From the NCBI RefSeq assembly GCF_013112245.1, contig NZ_WVRN01000001.1, positions 2,298,501 to 2,362,500 of the forward strand: a DNA stretch of 64,000 bases, read 5' to 3'. A model generated the notes under the pieces. That model saw only the letters and a list, made by a program, of their open reading frames with translations, did no database searches and was not told where the DNA came from. Source of the DNA: Ruegeria sp. HKCCD4315. GTDB lineage: Bacteria > Pseudomonadota > Alphaproteobacteria > Rhodobacterales > Rhodobacteraceae. Positions within the stretch are counted from its first letter, which is position 1. The number at the start of each line of letters is the position of its first letter. The translations under genes were made by a program, and so were the position numbers. Positions 1 through 10,049 of the stretch are shown in pieces.

Positions 1-419
1 GAAGCAAAAAACGACGCGATCCCGGCCTTGACCTCAACCCGGCCGTCCGTCACGGCAGCACCTTCGATTACATCGGCCACAGACCGCACACGCCCGTCAT
101 TGGTGAAACGGTTCAAGATGACGCCCACAAGCAGGCCGCCGACGATGGGAATGATCAGAACCATGAACCACGGCAGTTTCTCGGCATGGCTGTGCAGCAG
201 CAGGATATCATCCGTGTCATAAAGATAAGCCTGCAGGGAACGGATGGCTTTGCGGAAGCCAAGCGCCATGAACCCTGCCGCGATACCGATGGCCAGTGCG
301 ATGAACCAAAACTGGATCTGGCTTGGCCCCCGGCGCAACATCACCCGCCACGCATCCTTAATCGCGGCCAGAGCCTGATTGAACTGGTTGCGCAGAACGG
401 TGCGGGTCGATTGGGTCAT
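1..419 (-). CDS. ClC-family chloride channel/transporter, 5' part only
   Basis: The first 139 codons, starting at ATG 419, run off the left edge. The N-terminus is a charged cytoplasmic segment (MTQSTRTVLRNQFNQAL), then hydrophobic helices around residues 42-55 (FWFIALAIGIAAGFMALG) and 86-104 (WFMVLIIPIVGGLLVGVIL). It ends in a stretch resembling the ClC region between the first helices (NDGRVRSVADVIEGAAV). ClC proteins are inner-membrane chloride channels or H+/Cl- exchangers. The selectivity-filter motifs lie outside the window, so the call rests on N-terminal similarity only. It lies about 100 bp downstream of recN on the same strand and may share its transcript. Confidence 0.7.
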   Translation of the reverse strand, partial: MTQSTRTVLRNQFNQALAAIKDAWRVMLRRGPSQIQFWFIALAIGIAAGFMALGFRKAIRSLQAYLYDTDDILLLHSHAEKLPWFMVLIIPIVGGLLVGVILNRFTNDGRVRSVADVIEGAAVTDGRVEVKAGIASFFA

Positions 420-519
420 TGGCCCTCGGGGATCATCTCTTAACCCTTAGTAAGCCACGGAGCGTCCATATAAAAGTGAGATAGCGACAGTGTGAGCACT
501 GATTCACGCCACAGGCATA

Positions 520-2169
520 TCAGGCTTGCAGCAGGGCCCGGGCAGCAGCGCGTGCTTCCTCGGTGATTGTATCACCTGCCACCATACGCGCGATCTCATC
601 CACACGGTCCGGTTCCGCCAAGGGAATTACGGTGGACAGAGTTTGTCCCTTTGTCACCTGTTTCTGCACACGCCAGTGATGCGCGGCACGGGCGGCAACC
701 TGAGGCGAATGGGTGACGACGAGAACCTGCCCCCCCTGCGCCAGTGACGCCAACCTGCGCCCAACCGCATCGGCTGTGGCACCGCCAACGCCCCGGTCAA
801 TCTCGTCAAAGATCATCGTGCGCGCGCTGTCATCGCCAGTAAGACAGACCTTAAGCGCCAGCAAAAAGCGGCTGAGTTCACCGCCCGATGCAATCTTGTT
901 CAAAGGACCGGCCGAAGCGCCGGGATTGGTCGCCACGGTGAACGCAACTGCGTCAGTGCCTTCGGGGCCCGGCTCTGCCAAAGTGAGCTCGGTTTGGAAC
1001 ACGGCGCGTTCCATCTTGAGCGGGGCCAGTTCAGTCATGACGGCAGTATCAAGCCGCCCAGCAGCCGCCTTGCGGGCTGCGCTCAGCTCGGCAGCGGCAG
1101 TGTCATAAGCGTCCTGCGCCGCGTTCACGGCTGCACGTTTATCCGCCAGATCGGCGTCACCCGCCTCCAACCGATTCAACCGGTCGCGCAGAGTGTCGGC
1201 AAATGTTCCCAGATCATCCGGTGATACATCATGCTTTCGCGCTTGTGCACGGATGGCGAACAGGCGTTCTTCGGCCTGTTCCAGTTCCGCCGGGTTGAAA
1301 TCCAGCGCCTGAAGGCATGCATTCACGCCGTCCTGCGCCTCGCCCAGTTCGATCATCGCCCGCCCAAGCGCGGCAATCGGTTCTTCCAATTGACCACCTG
1401 CGTTGTCTGACACGCCTTCCAACCAGCGGATAGCGTCAGACATTGCGCCTTCGGCCCCATCCCCGGACAACAGCGCGAAGGCGCGGGCGACATCATCCCG
1501 GATGCGTTCGGCCCCCTGCATCATGCGGCGGCGGGCATCCAGTTCGGCGTCTTCGCCCGGTTGCGGATCAAGCTGGTCCAGTTCGGCCACAGCGTGGCGC
1601 AGGAATTCTTCTTCGCTGCGGACAGCTTCCAGTGCGGCCTCGGTTTCGGCAAGGGCTTTACGCGCACGGGACATCTCGGACCAGGCCGCACGCACTTTGG
1701 CCAAATGCCCCGATACATCAGCGAAATCGTCCAGCATCGCCTGATGCCCGCGCGGATTCAGCAACCCACGATCGTCATGCTGGCCGTGCAATTCGATTAA
1801 GGTTTCAGACAGAGCCCGCAACACGTCGCCCGAGCAGCGCCGGTCATTGACCCAGGCGGTCTTACGACCCTCGGCGGTGTTGACCCGACGCAGGATCAGT
1901 TCTTCGCCCCCCGGCAAGCCGGCTTCAGACAGAATCGCATGAGCGGGATGGTCGGTGGAGAGTTCAAACTCGGCGACGACCTCGCCCTGTGCTGCACCCT
2001 GCCGCACTAATTCGGCCCGTCCGCGCCAGCCCAATACGAACCCAAGCGAATCCAGAAGGATCGATTTGCCAGCCCCTGTTTCCCCGGTCAAAGCGTTCAA
2101 ACCCGGTTGGAAGGTCAGTTCCAACCGGTCGATGATGAGCATGTCGCGGATATCTAGGGCGCGCAGCAT
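520..2169 (-). CDS. recN: DNA repair protein RecN
   Basis: This 549-residue SMC-like ATPase acts in recombinational repair of double-strand breaks. The Walker A motif GETGAGKS is at residues 29-36, right after the typical N-terminus MLRALDIRDMLIIDRLEL. The middle is alanine-, glutamate- and arginine-rich and should form the coiled coil. The C-terminal half has the ABC signature region (KIASGGELSRFLLALK), Walker B (TMIFDEIDRGVGG) and the H-loop (LVVTHSPQVAA). Length is normal for RecN. It follows bamD by 36 bp, a bamD-recN arrangement found in other alphaproteobacteria, and is the last gene of the lpxC-bamD-recN stretch. Confidence 0.96.
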   Translation of the reverse strand: MLRALDIRDMLIIDRLELTFQPGLNALTGETGAGKSILLDSLGFVLGWRGRAELVRQGAAQGEVVAEFELSTDHPAHAILSEAGLPGGEELILRRVNTAEGRKTAWVNDRRCSGDVLRALSETLIELHGQHDDRGLLNPRGHQAMLDDFADVSGHLAKVRAAWSEMSRARKALAETEAALEAVRSEEEFLRHAVAELDQLDPQPGEDAELDARRRMMQGAERIRDDVARAFALLSGDGAEGAMSDAIRWLEGVSDNAGGQLEEPIAALGRAMIELGEAQDGVNACLQALDFNPAELEQAEERLFAIRAQARKHDVSPDDLGTFADTLRDRLNRLEAGDADLADKRAAVNAAQDAYDTAAAELSAARKAAAGRLDTAVMTELAPLKMERAVFQTELTLAEPGPEGTDAVAFTVATNPGASAGPLNKIASGGELSRFLLALKVCLTGDDSARTMIFDEIDRGVGGATADAVGRRLASLAQGGQVLVVTHSPQVAARAAHHWRVQKQVTKGQTLSTVIPLAEPDRVDEIARMVAGDTITEEARAAARALLQA

Positions 2170-2205
2170 CGGGTCTTTAGCGTCCCAAGCCAGAAGCCAT
2201 GGCGA

Positions 2206-3078
2206 TTACAACCATTCACCCTTGATGGTCTGACGATAGATCGTGCTGAGCCAGTTGTTGCCACGGCTCTTGAGATCAAGACCGCGCGACGTCAGCAGCT
2301 TGTATGCATCGTCATACCATTCCGAGGACTGATAGTTATAGCCAAGGATGGCACCGGCTGTCTGCGCTTCGTCCAGCAGGCCAAGGGACAAATAAGCCTC
2401 GACCAGACGATAGAGCGCTTCAGCGGTGTGAGAGGTCGTCTGGAAATCTTCAACAACAACGCGGAATCGATTGATCGCCGCGATGTAGTGATCCTGACGC
2501 AGGTAATAGCGCCCGATCTCCATCTCTTTGCCTGCCAGATGGTCAAAGGCGAGGTCGAATTTCAAAACCGCCGAGGTGGCATATTCGCTGTCGGGATACA
2601 CCTCGATCACGGTGCGCAGCGATTGCAACGCCTGAAAGGTCAGGCCCTGATCGCGCCCGACCTCATCGATCTGATCATAGTAGCTGAGCGCCAGCAGGTA
2701 TTGCGCGTAAGCTGCATCTTCATCCGTGGGGTAGAAGTCGATGTATCTCTGCGCCGCAGCCCGGCTTTCTTCATAGTTCTTGTCCGAGTGGAACGAAAAC
2801 GCCTGCATGATCAGCGCACGTTTGGCCCAATCGGAATAAGGATACAGGCGTTCAACTTCCGAGAAATACCAAGCCGCATCGTCCGAGCGATTCTGCGACA
2901 GTTCGTATTCACCACGGGTGTAGATCTGTTCCGGCGTGAACCCTTCAAGGTTCTGGCTCCGGTCAGCGCCTTTGTTGCCGAAAAGGCCGCCTCCGTTACC
3001 ACACGCTGCCAAAACTGCTGTCAGAAGAATCGCGCCTGCGAGTCTGACTGCCGCTTTGCTGCCAACCATACCGCCCAT
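2206..3078 (-). CDS. bamD: Outer-membrane assembly lipoprotein BamD
   Basis: BamD is the TPR lipoprotein of the Bam complex, which inserts beta-barrel proteins into the outer membrane. From ATG 3078 the protein has 290 residues: a lipoprotein signal peptide ending in lipobox LAAC, then TPR-like helices starting at FTPEQIYTRGEYELSQN and AWYFSEVERLYPYSDWAKRA, which are diagnostic of the ComL/YfiO family. An upstream in-frame start at 3174 would put 32 residues before the signal peptide and is rejected. ATG 3069 (MVGSKAAVRL) is an equally possible start, with AAGG about 9 bases upstream. It lies between lpxC and recN. Confidence 0.95.
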   Translation of the reverse strand: MGGMVGSKAAVRLAGAILLTAVLAACGNGGGLFGNKGADRSQNLEGFTPEQIYTRGEYELSQNRSDDAAWYFSEVERLYPYSDWAKRALIMQAFSFHSDKNYEESRAAAQRYIDFYPTDEDAAYAQYLLALSYYDQIDEVGRDQGLTFQALQSLRTVIEVYPDSEYATSAVLKFDLAFDHLAGKEMEIGRYYLRQDHYIAAINRFRVVVEDFQTTSHTAEALYRLVEAYLSLGLLDEAQTAGAILGYNYQSSEWYDDAYKLLTSRGLDLKSRGNNWLSTIYRQTIKGEWL

Positions 3079-3195
3079 CCTTGTCGTCTTACTTAAGGGG
3101 GTTCGCCCCGAATTGAGCCATGGTCTAGCACAGAAAATTCCGGTGCAAAACGCCTTATGCAACTTCTGGCGCAAATGTCGTCAGAGTTGATCAGA

Positions 3196-4116
3196 TCAGG
3201 CGACTTCCGGAATTTCGTTTACAATAAGGCCCTGCCCCGGCAGACGTGCGGCCTGCTGCGGCGTACACAGCATCGGACGCACCGCACCGGGTGTCTCGAA
3301 CAGGTTGCGCAGAAGGGTGTTGGTCAGAGAATGGCCCGATTTGTTACCGGTGAAGTGGCCCAAAATCGGACCACCTGCCAGATAGAGGTCACCCAGAGCA
3401 TCCAGCATCTTGTGACGCACAGCTTCGTCGGCGCGGCGGAAACCACCGGGCGTCAGTACCTCGTCGCCCTGAACAACAACGGCATTGTCCAGCGTACCGC
3501 CCAAGGCCAGCCCGTTGGCACGCATGGCTTCGACATCCGTGCGACGGCAGAATGTACGGCAATCGCTGAGTTCGCGCGCAAAGGAACCGTTGCGCATATC
3601 CAGCGTTTTGGTCTGGCTGCCGATTGCGCTGTCTTCGAAATCAATGTGGAAGTCGATGATCAAACCGTCGGCAGGAACGATACTGGCATCCGCGCCTTCG
3701 CGCGACGCGGTCACGGGCTTCAGAACCTCATAGGCCAGAACCGGGCTGGCTTGACGGCGCACGCCTTTTGCCATGATACCGCGCACGAAGTCGATCGAAG
3801 ACCCGTCCATGATCGGCACTTCGGGACCATCAATCTCGATCAGCGCATTGTGTACACCACATCCGGCCAATGCGGCCATGATATGTTCAATGGTCGAGAC
3901 CGAGACGCCTGAGTCATTCACCAGTCGCGTGCAGAGCGGGGAACGCTCGACCGCATGGTAGATGGCCGGGATCATCGCATCGCCCAGATGAATATCCGTA
4001 CGTTTGAACCAAATCCCATGCCCCGCCGCAGCAGGCTTTAGAACCATGGTTGCGGGTTGGCCGCCATGCAGTCCAACGCCTTTGAACGTGACCGGAGATT
4101 TGAGCGTATGTTGCAA
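3196..4116 (-). CDS. lpxC: UDP-3-O-acyl-N-acetylglucosamine deacetylase LpxC
   Basis: LpxC is the zinc deacetylase for the committed step of lipid A synthesis. I set the start at TTG 4116, giving 306 residues beginning LQHTLKSPVTFKGVGLHGG, which matches where the family starts; GAGG sits 6-7 bases upstream. The open frame extends to another TTG at 4188, but those 24 residues look non-coding. The zinc ligands by family pattern are H78 (STIEHIMAAL), H235 and D239 (AVRHKMLDALGD), and the catalytic histidine is H254 (ILGHFTGNKSGHS). It follows ftsZ, as at the end of many dcw clusters, but a terminator hairpin separates the two. Confidence 0.95.
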   Translation of the reverse strand: MQHTLKSPVTFKGVGLHGGQPATMVLKPAAAGHGIWFKRTDIHLGDAMIPAIYHAVERSPLCTRLVNDSGVSVSTIEHIMAALAGCGVHNALIEIDGPEVPIMDGSSIDFVRGIMAKGVRRQASPVLAYEVLKPVTASREGADASIVPADGLIIDFHIDFEDSAIGSQTKTLDMRNGSFARELSDCRTFCRRTDVEAMRANGLALGGTLDNAVVVQGDEVLTPGGFRRADEAVRHKMLDALGDLYLAGGPILGHFTGNKSGHSLTNTLLRNLFETPGAVRPMLCTPQQAARLPGQGLIVNEIPEVA

Positions 4117-4284
4117 AATGGGCCTCGGTGAGCAGTGTCCAGCCTGCGAGGGCTGTGTTGGACACTCAGTTAAGGAAGCCTGCGTCAAGGCTCAACTCAC
4201 TCTTTGTAACCGAATGAAACATGTATGTAACAGATCGGCAAAACCCTGCTTACATATTCGTAAACCACCATTTCTAAACGATAA

Positions 4285-4306
4285 AGGGCCGCTAAGAAGC
4301 GGCCCT
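4285..4306 (-). terminator. Rho-independent terminator after ftsZ
   Basis: On the minus strand a 9-bp perfect stem AGGGCCGCT/AGCGGCCCT with loop TCTT is followed by TTTATCGTTT. It starts about 24 bases after the ftsZ stop codon and would separate ftsZ from lpxC transcription. Confidence 0.8.
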
Positions 4307-4329
4307 GTGAGTGGATTTTGTTACCGCGA

Positions 4330-5934
<1,605 letters not shown>

Positions 5935-5995
5935 GCTCTGTCCGCCTGTATTTATGTCCCGCCAAAGCGGTGTTTTTCTTACCTATCCTTGTTCG

Positions 5996-6024
5996 ATTCT
6001 AGCCGGATGATGCGAAAAGGTCAC
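5996..6024 (-). promoter_or_regulatory. Candidate ftsZ promoter with GANTC in the -10
   Basis: On the minus strand a -10-like TAGAAT (5996-6001) lies 17 bases after a weak -35-like GTGACC (6019-6024); TTGACG overlaps just upstream. The -10 runs into GAATC, a GANTC site for the CcrM methyltransferase (5995-5999). It is 62 bases upstream of the ftsZ start. In Caulobacter, ftsZ transcription responds to GANTC methylation; here that is inference. Confidence 0.4.
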
Positions 6025-6143
6025 GTCAAAAATCGCGTTTTGCCACAAAATATGGAGAAAATAAGGCAGCAACCGGCGGCATTTCGCAGGCACTGCCAGA
6101 TATAGCGGAAACATCGGCGACCATAACAAGACACCCATCACCC

Positions 6144-6167
6144 CGCGAAGGAATCCCCTCCTTCGCG
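6144..6167 (-). promoter_or_regulatory. Hairpin in the ftsZ upstream region
   Basis: A perfect 9-bp inverted repeat (CGCGAAGGA/TCCTTCGCG, 6-base loop) in the 345-bp gap upstream of ftsZ. No T-run follows on either strand, so it is not a standard terminator. It contains a second GANTC site at 6151-6155. It could end the ftsA transcript or be part of a leader. The rest of 5935-6279 shows no gene. Confidence 0.4.
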
Positions 6168-6279
6168 CACAGACAGACTATTTCTACACTGCGGAAAACT
6201 GCTCAGGTCCTGCCGCGAGACCTCTGACGGGCCCTGTGGATATTTTGAGGGATAAAACTGCGCGCCGCAACCGGAAACT

Positions 6280-6699
6280 TCAACTGGTCGGGGCGTTTGG
6301 ACAGTTCAGGCTGCTTTCCGTGATACTACGCACTTCCTGAATTTCTCCGTCTGCAAATGAAGCCAGCCTCACCATCAGACGGCCTTCGTGCAAAAACGGC
6401 CACCAGCAAACCGGGATTCCGTCCGGATCGTTGTCATAAAGAAAGCAGATCTGACCGTTTGGCGTCGTGATTTGCCCATAAACACATCCCCGGCCCTCTT
6501 CCCGCCAAACCGAGACGCGACGGTTCAGAAATTGCTCGGTCCCGACCAGATCGCCACTGCGAATCTCGTAAAACGTAAGAGTTTTGCCGACCGCAGCGTC
6601 CAGAAACGCGTCTGGCGTGATCATACTCTGCGCCGTGGCCCAGCCAGGCAACAGGGCAGCGCCAAGCGCGGCCCAGCGCAAGTGCTTACCAGTTATCAC
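6280..6699 (-). CDS. Small secreted protein of unknown function, overlapping ftsA
   Basis: The chosen start is GTG 6699, giving 139 residues; the frame is open further upstream only because it runs through ftsA in another frame. The N-terminus is a Sec signal peptide (KHLRWAALGAALLPGWATAQ, likely cut after ATA-Q). The mature part is about 115 residues with an aromatic and cysteine-rich core (GRGCVYGQI, GQICFLYDND, PVCWWPF) and a last Cys near the end (SSLNCPNAP). The start overlaps the last 14 bases of ftsA, so the two are probably translationally coupled. The Cys/Trp pattern recalls small DUF995-type periplasmic proteins, but I cannot assign a family. Its place between ftsA and ftsZ is unusual. 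Confidence 0.7.
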   Translation of the reverse strand: MITGKHLRWAALGAALLPGWATAQSMITPDAFLDAAVGKTLTFYEIRSGDLVGTEQFLNRRVSVWREEGRGCVYGQITTPNGQICFLYDNDPDGIPVCWWPFLHEGRLMVRLASFADGEIQEVRSITESSLNCPNAPTS

Positions 6700-8023
6700 G
6701 GAACCACCGCACTGCGCGTTTGAACGGGCGCGCAGCATAGGTGTCGACCGGGATCTCGAAATCCCACCATTCATCCTGAGGATGGGCCGCAAACAGGCTG
6801 AGACCCACGGCAGAGGAAAACGCAGGGCCCGTCGCCGATTGCGGCAGGCCATGCACACGCAACGGGCGTCCCAGACGCACGCGCTGTCCCAGAATGCGGG
6901 TGGCAAGTCCGTCCAGCCCCATGATCTGGCTACCGCCTCCTGTCAGAACGATTTGTTGGCTTGGCATATGTTCGAACCCAGCGGCGTCAAGACGCACGCG
7001 GACCTCTTCCAGAATCTCTTCGACGCGCGGGCGCATGATGCCGATCAGCTCGGCCCGACTTACAGTGCGACGGTCATGTTCCCAGTCACCGGTGTCACCA
7101 CCGATATCGATCATATCCCGGTCATCGGCCCCGGTTGCGTGCACGCCCCCGTTGAAGGTTTTGATCCGTTCGGCCACAGCCGCAGGCACACCCAGACCCA
7201 TCGAGATGTCGCTGGTTACGTGATCGCCGCCCATTCCGACGCAATCCGCGTAGATCATGTGCTTCTTCATGAAGATCGACACGCTGGTGGTGCCACCACC
7301 CATGTCGATACAGGCTGCGCCCAGCTCCTGCTCATCTTCGACCAAAGCGGAGATACCCGACACATAGGCCGAGTTGGCAATACCTGCGAGCTCAAGATCA
7401 CAACGCTTGATACAACGCACGATATTCTGGATCGCCATCGCGTCTACGGTCAACATATGCATGTCGACCGCGAGGCTTTGACCCATCTGGCCGCGGGGAT
7501 CGATCAGACCCGATCGGTTGTCGAGCGCAAAGTTCACCGGCTGCGCATGCAACACCTCGCGCCCCTCACCGTAATCTGGCACGTCGCAGGCGTTCAGAAC
7601 ACGGCCGACCTCGGCCTCGGTAACAAGCTGACCATCAAGGTCGACTTGCGCATCCAACCCATAAGAGCGCGGATTGGCCCCCGAAAAGCAGGCGATCACG
7701 TGATCGACGCGCATATCGGCCATCTTCTGCGCCGCTTGCAACGCGGTACGGATGGCGCGTTCGGTTTCCTGCATGGCGGTGACTTCGCCAAATTGTACAC
7801 CGCGCGAGCGCGTGGTCGCCGCGCCAATGACGCGGAACCCTGTCTGGCCTGCCATCGAACCGATGGTGTTGTCTTCACTCAGCCGACCCGTGCCGTCAAA
7901 ACGCAAAACAAGGCAGGCGATCTTTGAGCTACCCACATCCAGAATGGCAATCACACCGCGTTGCAATGCCTGCCGCCGCATCTGGCGCATAGCGCGTTGG
8001 GACTGATAAAGATCGGTCATCAT
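6686..8023 (-). CDS. ftsA: Cell division protein FtsA
   Basis: FtsA is the actin-like ATPase that anchors FtsZ to the membrane. The 445-residue protein shows the phosphate-1 motif IAILDVGSSKIACLV (25-39), the phosphate-2 region CIDMGGGTTSVSIF and the adenosine-type motif QIVLTGGGSQIMGL. The C-terminus ends ARPFKRAVRWFRDNW, which is amphipathic and basic and suits the membrane-targeting helix. It lies 5 bp after ftsQ, and its 3' end overlaps the next small gene by 14 bp. Confidence 0.97.
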   Translation of the reverse strand: MMTDLYQSQRAMRQMRRQALQRGVIAILDVGSSKIACLVLRFDGTGRLSEDNTIGSMAGQTGFRVIGAATTRSRGVQFGEVTAMQETERAIRTALQAAQKMADMRVDHVIACFSGANPRSYGLDAQVDLDGQLVTEAEVGRVLNACDVPDYGEGREVLHAQPVNFALDNRSGLIDPRGQMGQSLAVDMHMLTVDAMAIQNIVRCIKRCDLELAGIANSAYVSGISALVEDEQELGAACIDMGGGTTSVSIFMKKHMIYADCVGMGGDHVTSDISMGLGVPAAVAERIKTFNGGVHATGADDRDMIDIGGDTGDWEHDRRTVSRAELIGIMRPRVEEILEEVRVRLDAAGFEHMPSQQIVLTGGGSQIMGLDGLATRILGQRVRLGRPLRVHGLPQSATGPAFSSAVGLSLFAAHPQDEWWDFEIPVDTYAARPFKRAVRWFRDNW

Positions 8024-8028
8024 GGTCG

Positions 8029-9036
8029 TTACTGCCCGTTACTCACGTTCACTTTTGTATTCCACCAGTCTTCGCTGGCGGCTTTGCTCATTCGGATGGT
8101 TGGACGCTGGCCAAGGCGCATGTCGACAACGGCCACATCACGTTCCAGAAGGTCCTGCACTTCGTTGACAGCCAGCACGCGTTCGAGCGCACGCACCGGG
8201 CGGGTGGTCGGCAACATGATGCGCTGGCCACGGTCCAGAACCAGATCCCAGCGCCGCTCGCCCACGCGCACCAGCCCACGCACGCGGTTGCCCAGGCTGC
8301 GCGAGGTTTGAAAGATCTCAAGCGCTTCAGCGACATGAGCGTCCGCGCCCTTGCCGGCAATCAAAGGCAGGTCTGAATGGTCCTTACGCGAAGGAGTCTC
8401 TTTGACGTGGGCTCCGGTATCATCCAACAATTCCAGCCCATCGCGGGTGCGCCAGACTATCGCTGGCTGACGCTCAACTACATCCACCTGCAGGATACCG
8501 CCCGGACGGATGCGCACGGTTGCTGATTTCACCGGGTCCAGGCCGGTTATCGTATCGCGCATGTGTTCGACATCCAGGTCCCAGGAACTGATCGGGAAAT
8601 CCAAAGGCACGACCTCGCGGATGTCCTCGGACAAGCTGGTGCCAGCCCCATCAATGGCCATCAGATTGACCATGAACTCAGGACGTTCCTGAATCGAAGT
8701 GCGTATATCGGCAACAAAGGCCGTGACAGCATCGCGCCGCTCTGGCGAGGCGAAGTAAAGCCCAACGGCCGCAGCAACAGCACAGATCGGCAAACCGACT
8801 TTGACACCCATGCGGATGCCCGGCGTGAGCATCCAGCGCTGAAGCCTGTAGCTCAGGCGCGACGGTGCCGGATCGTTGCGGCGTGCGGTGCGGGAAAACA
8901 CCCGCGCCCCGCGCAGGCGCAAAATCGGCTCTGCTTCGTGCGTTTCCGTGTCTGCGGATGCGAAATCAGCATCCGGCCCCGCAAGCGGTTTGGATCGATG
9001 GATTTCCAGTGAACGGCTGGCGGTCAACGGTCGCAT
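8029..9036 (-). CDS. ftsQ: Cell division protein FtsQ
   Basis: FtsQ is the bitopic membrane protein that links early and late divisome parts through FtsB/FtsL. ATG 9036 was chosen because GGAGG lies 7 bases upstream; the ATG at 9063 has no such site. This gives 335 residues: a cytoplasmic tail of about 80, one membrane helix (VGLPICAVAAAVGLYFASP), a POTRA domain (PEFMVNLMAIDGAGTSLSED) and the FtsQ/DivIB region (QPAIVWRTRDGLELLDDTG). The start overlaps the end of ddl by 13 bp, the usual ddl-ftsQ coupling. Confidence 0.95.
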   Translation of the reverse strand: MRPLTASRSLEIHRSKPLAGPDADFASADTETHEAEPILRLRGARVFSRTARRNDPAPSRLSYRLQRWMLTPGIRMGVKVGLPICAVAAAVGLYFASPERRDAVTAFVADIRTSIQERPEFMVNLMAIDGAGTSLSEDIREVVPLDFPISSWDLDVEHMRDTITGLDPVKSATVRIRPGGILQVDVVERQPAIVWRTRDGLELLDDTGAHVKETPSRKDHSDLPLIAGKGADAHVAEALEIFQTSRSLGNRVRGLVRVGERRWDLVLDRGQRIMLPTTRPVRALERVLAVNEVQDLLERDVAVVDMRLGQRPTIRMSKAASEDWWNTKVNVSNGQ

Positions 9037-9941
9037 GAGGCGTCCTCCACCATCCAGGCGCATAGCTGGCCAAATGTCATGCCCAGATGGGCGGCCTGTT
9101 CCGGGGCCAGCGACGTGGGCGTCATTCCGGGTTGCGTGTTGGTTTCCAGCAGAAACAGACCATCAGCGCCCATGCTGTCATCCCACCGGAAATCGGTACG
9201 GCTGACGCCCCTGCACCCCAACACATCATGCGCGCGCACGGCGTAATCCATGCAACGATCGAAAATGTCTTGCGGAACGTCAGCGGGCAGAACATGCCAA
9301 GATCCGCCGGGTTTGTACTTGGCGTCGTAGTCGTACCAGCCATCATCCGTCATGATTTCGGTCACGGTCAGGGGTCGGTCCCCCATCACAGTCACGGTCA
9401 GCTCGCGCCCGGCCACGTATTTCTCGACCATGACCTGATCGGGCATCGCTTCATCCAGCTGCGGCGGACCATTGGCGTTTTCGTGCACGATGTAGATACC
9501 GACGCTTGAACCCTCATTATTGGGCTTGGCCACATAGGGTGGCTCCATCACGTGGACTTCGATGACTTCGACCTTTGGCACGATCACGCTGGGCACGATC
9601 GGCAAGCCCTCGGCCTGATACACTTCTTTGCTGCGCTGTTTATCCATCGCGAGGGCCGAGGCCAAAACGCCGGAATGGGTGTAGGGAATCCGCATCCACT
9701 CCAGCAGACCCTGCACACAACCATCTTCACCCCAGCGTCCATGCAGGGCGTTGAAAGCCACATCCGGTTTGATGTCCAAAAGGCGCGCATAAAGGTCGGG
9801 ACCTGCGTCCAGTTCGACCACTTCAAAGCCTTCTCCCACAAGGGCGGCTGCGCATTCGCGCCCAGAGCTGAGAGACACCTCGCGTTCCGCCGAGGGTCCA
9901 CCCATCAATACCGCCACTTTGGGGTTTGTCCTGCTCGACAT
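9024..9941 (-). CDS. ddl: D-alanine--D-alanine ligase
   Basis: Ddl makes the D-Ala-D-Ala dipeptide for peptidoglycan precursors, using ATP. From ATG 9941 the protein has 305 residues, a normal length for DdlB. The N-terminus VAVLMGGPSAEREVSLSSG is the family signature. The ATP-grasp core includes VAKPNNEGSSVGI, and the C-terminal metal-binding region is FLLETNTQPGMTPTSL. The frame extends to a TTG at 9959, but the ATG matches the family better. Confidence 0.97.
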   Translation of the reverse strand: MSSRTNPKVAVLMGGPSAEREVSLSSGRECAAALVGEGFEVVELDAGPDLYARLLDIKPDVAFNALHGRWGEDGCVQGLLEWMRIPYTHSGVLASALAMDKQRSKEVYQAEGLPIVPSVIVPKVEVIEVHVMEPPYVAKPNNEGSSVGIYIVHENANGPPQLDEAMPDQVMVEKYVAGRELTVTVMGDRPLTVTEIMTDDGWYDYDAKYKPGGSWHVLPADVPQDIFDRCMDYAVRAHDVLGCRGVSRTDFRWDDSMGADGLFLLETNTQPGMTPTSLAPEQAAHLGMTFGQLCAWMVEDASCDR

Positions 9942-10049
9942 TCCCAACGTGCGCCTCAATGTCCCCGGACCTTATGTGGTGGTCCGTACTGCGTTATGCC
10001 TTTGATCCGTCGCCTGAATTAGCCTGTTATTGGTCTGACGGTTGGGGCT

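Noticed and set aside
4114..4188. N-terminal extension of LpxC from TTG 4188
   Set aside because: The 24 residues have no match to the family start, and the internal TTG 4116 has a ribosome site and places the protein start at the conserved position.
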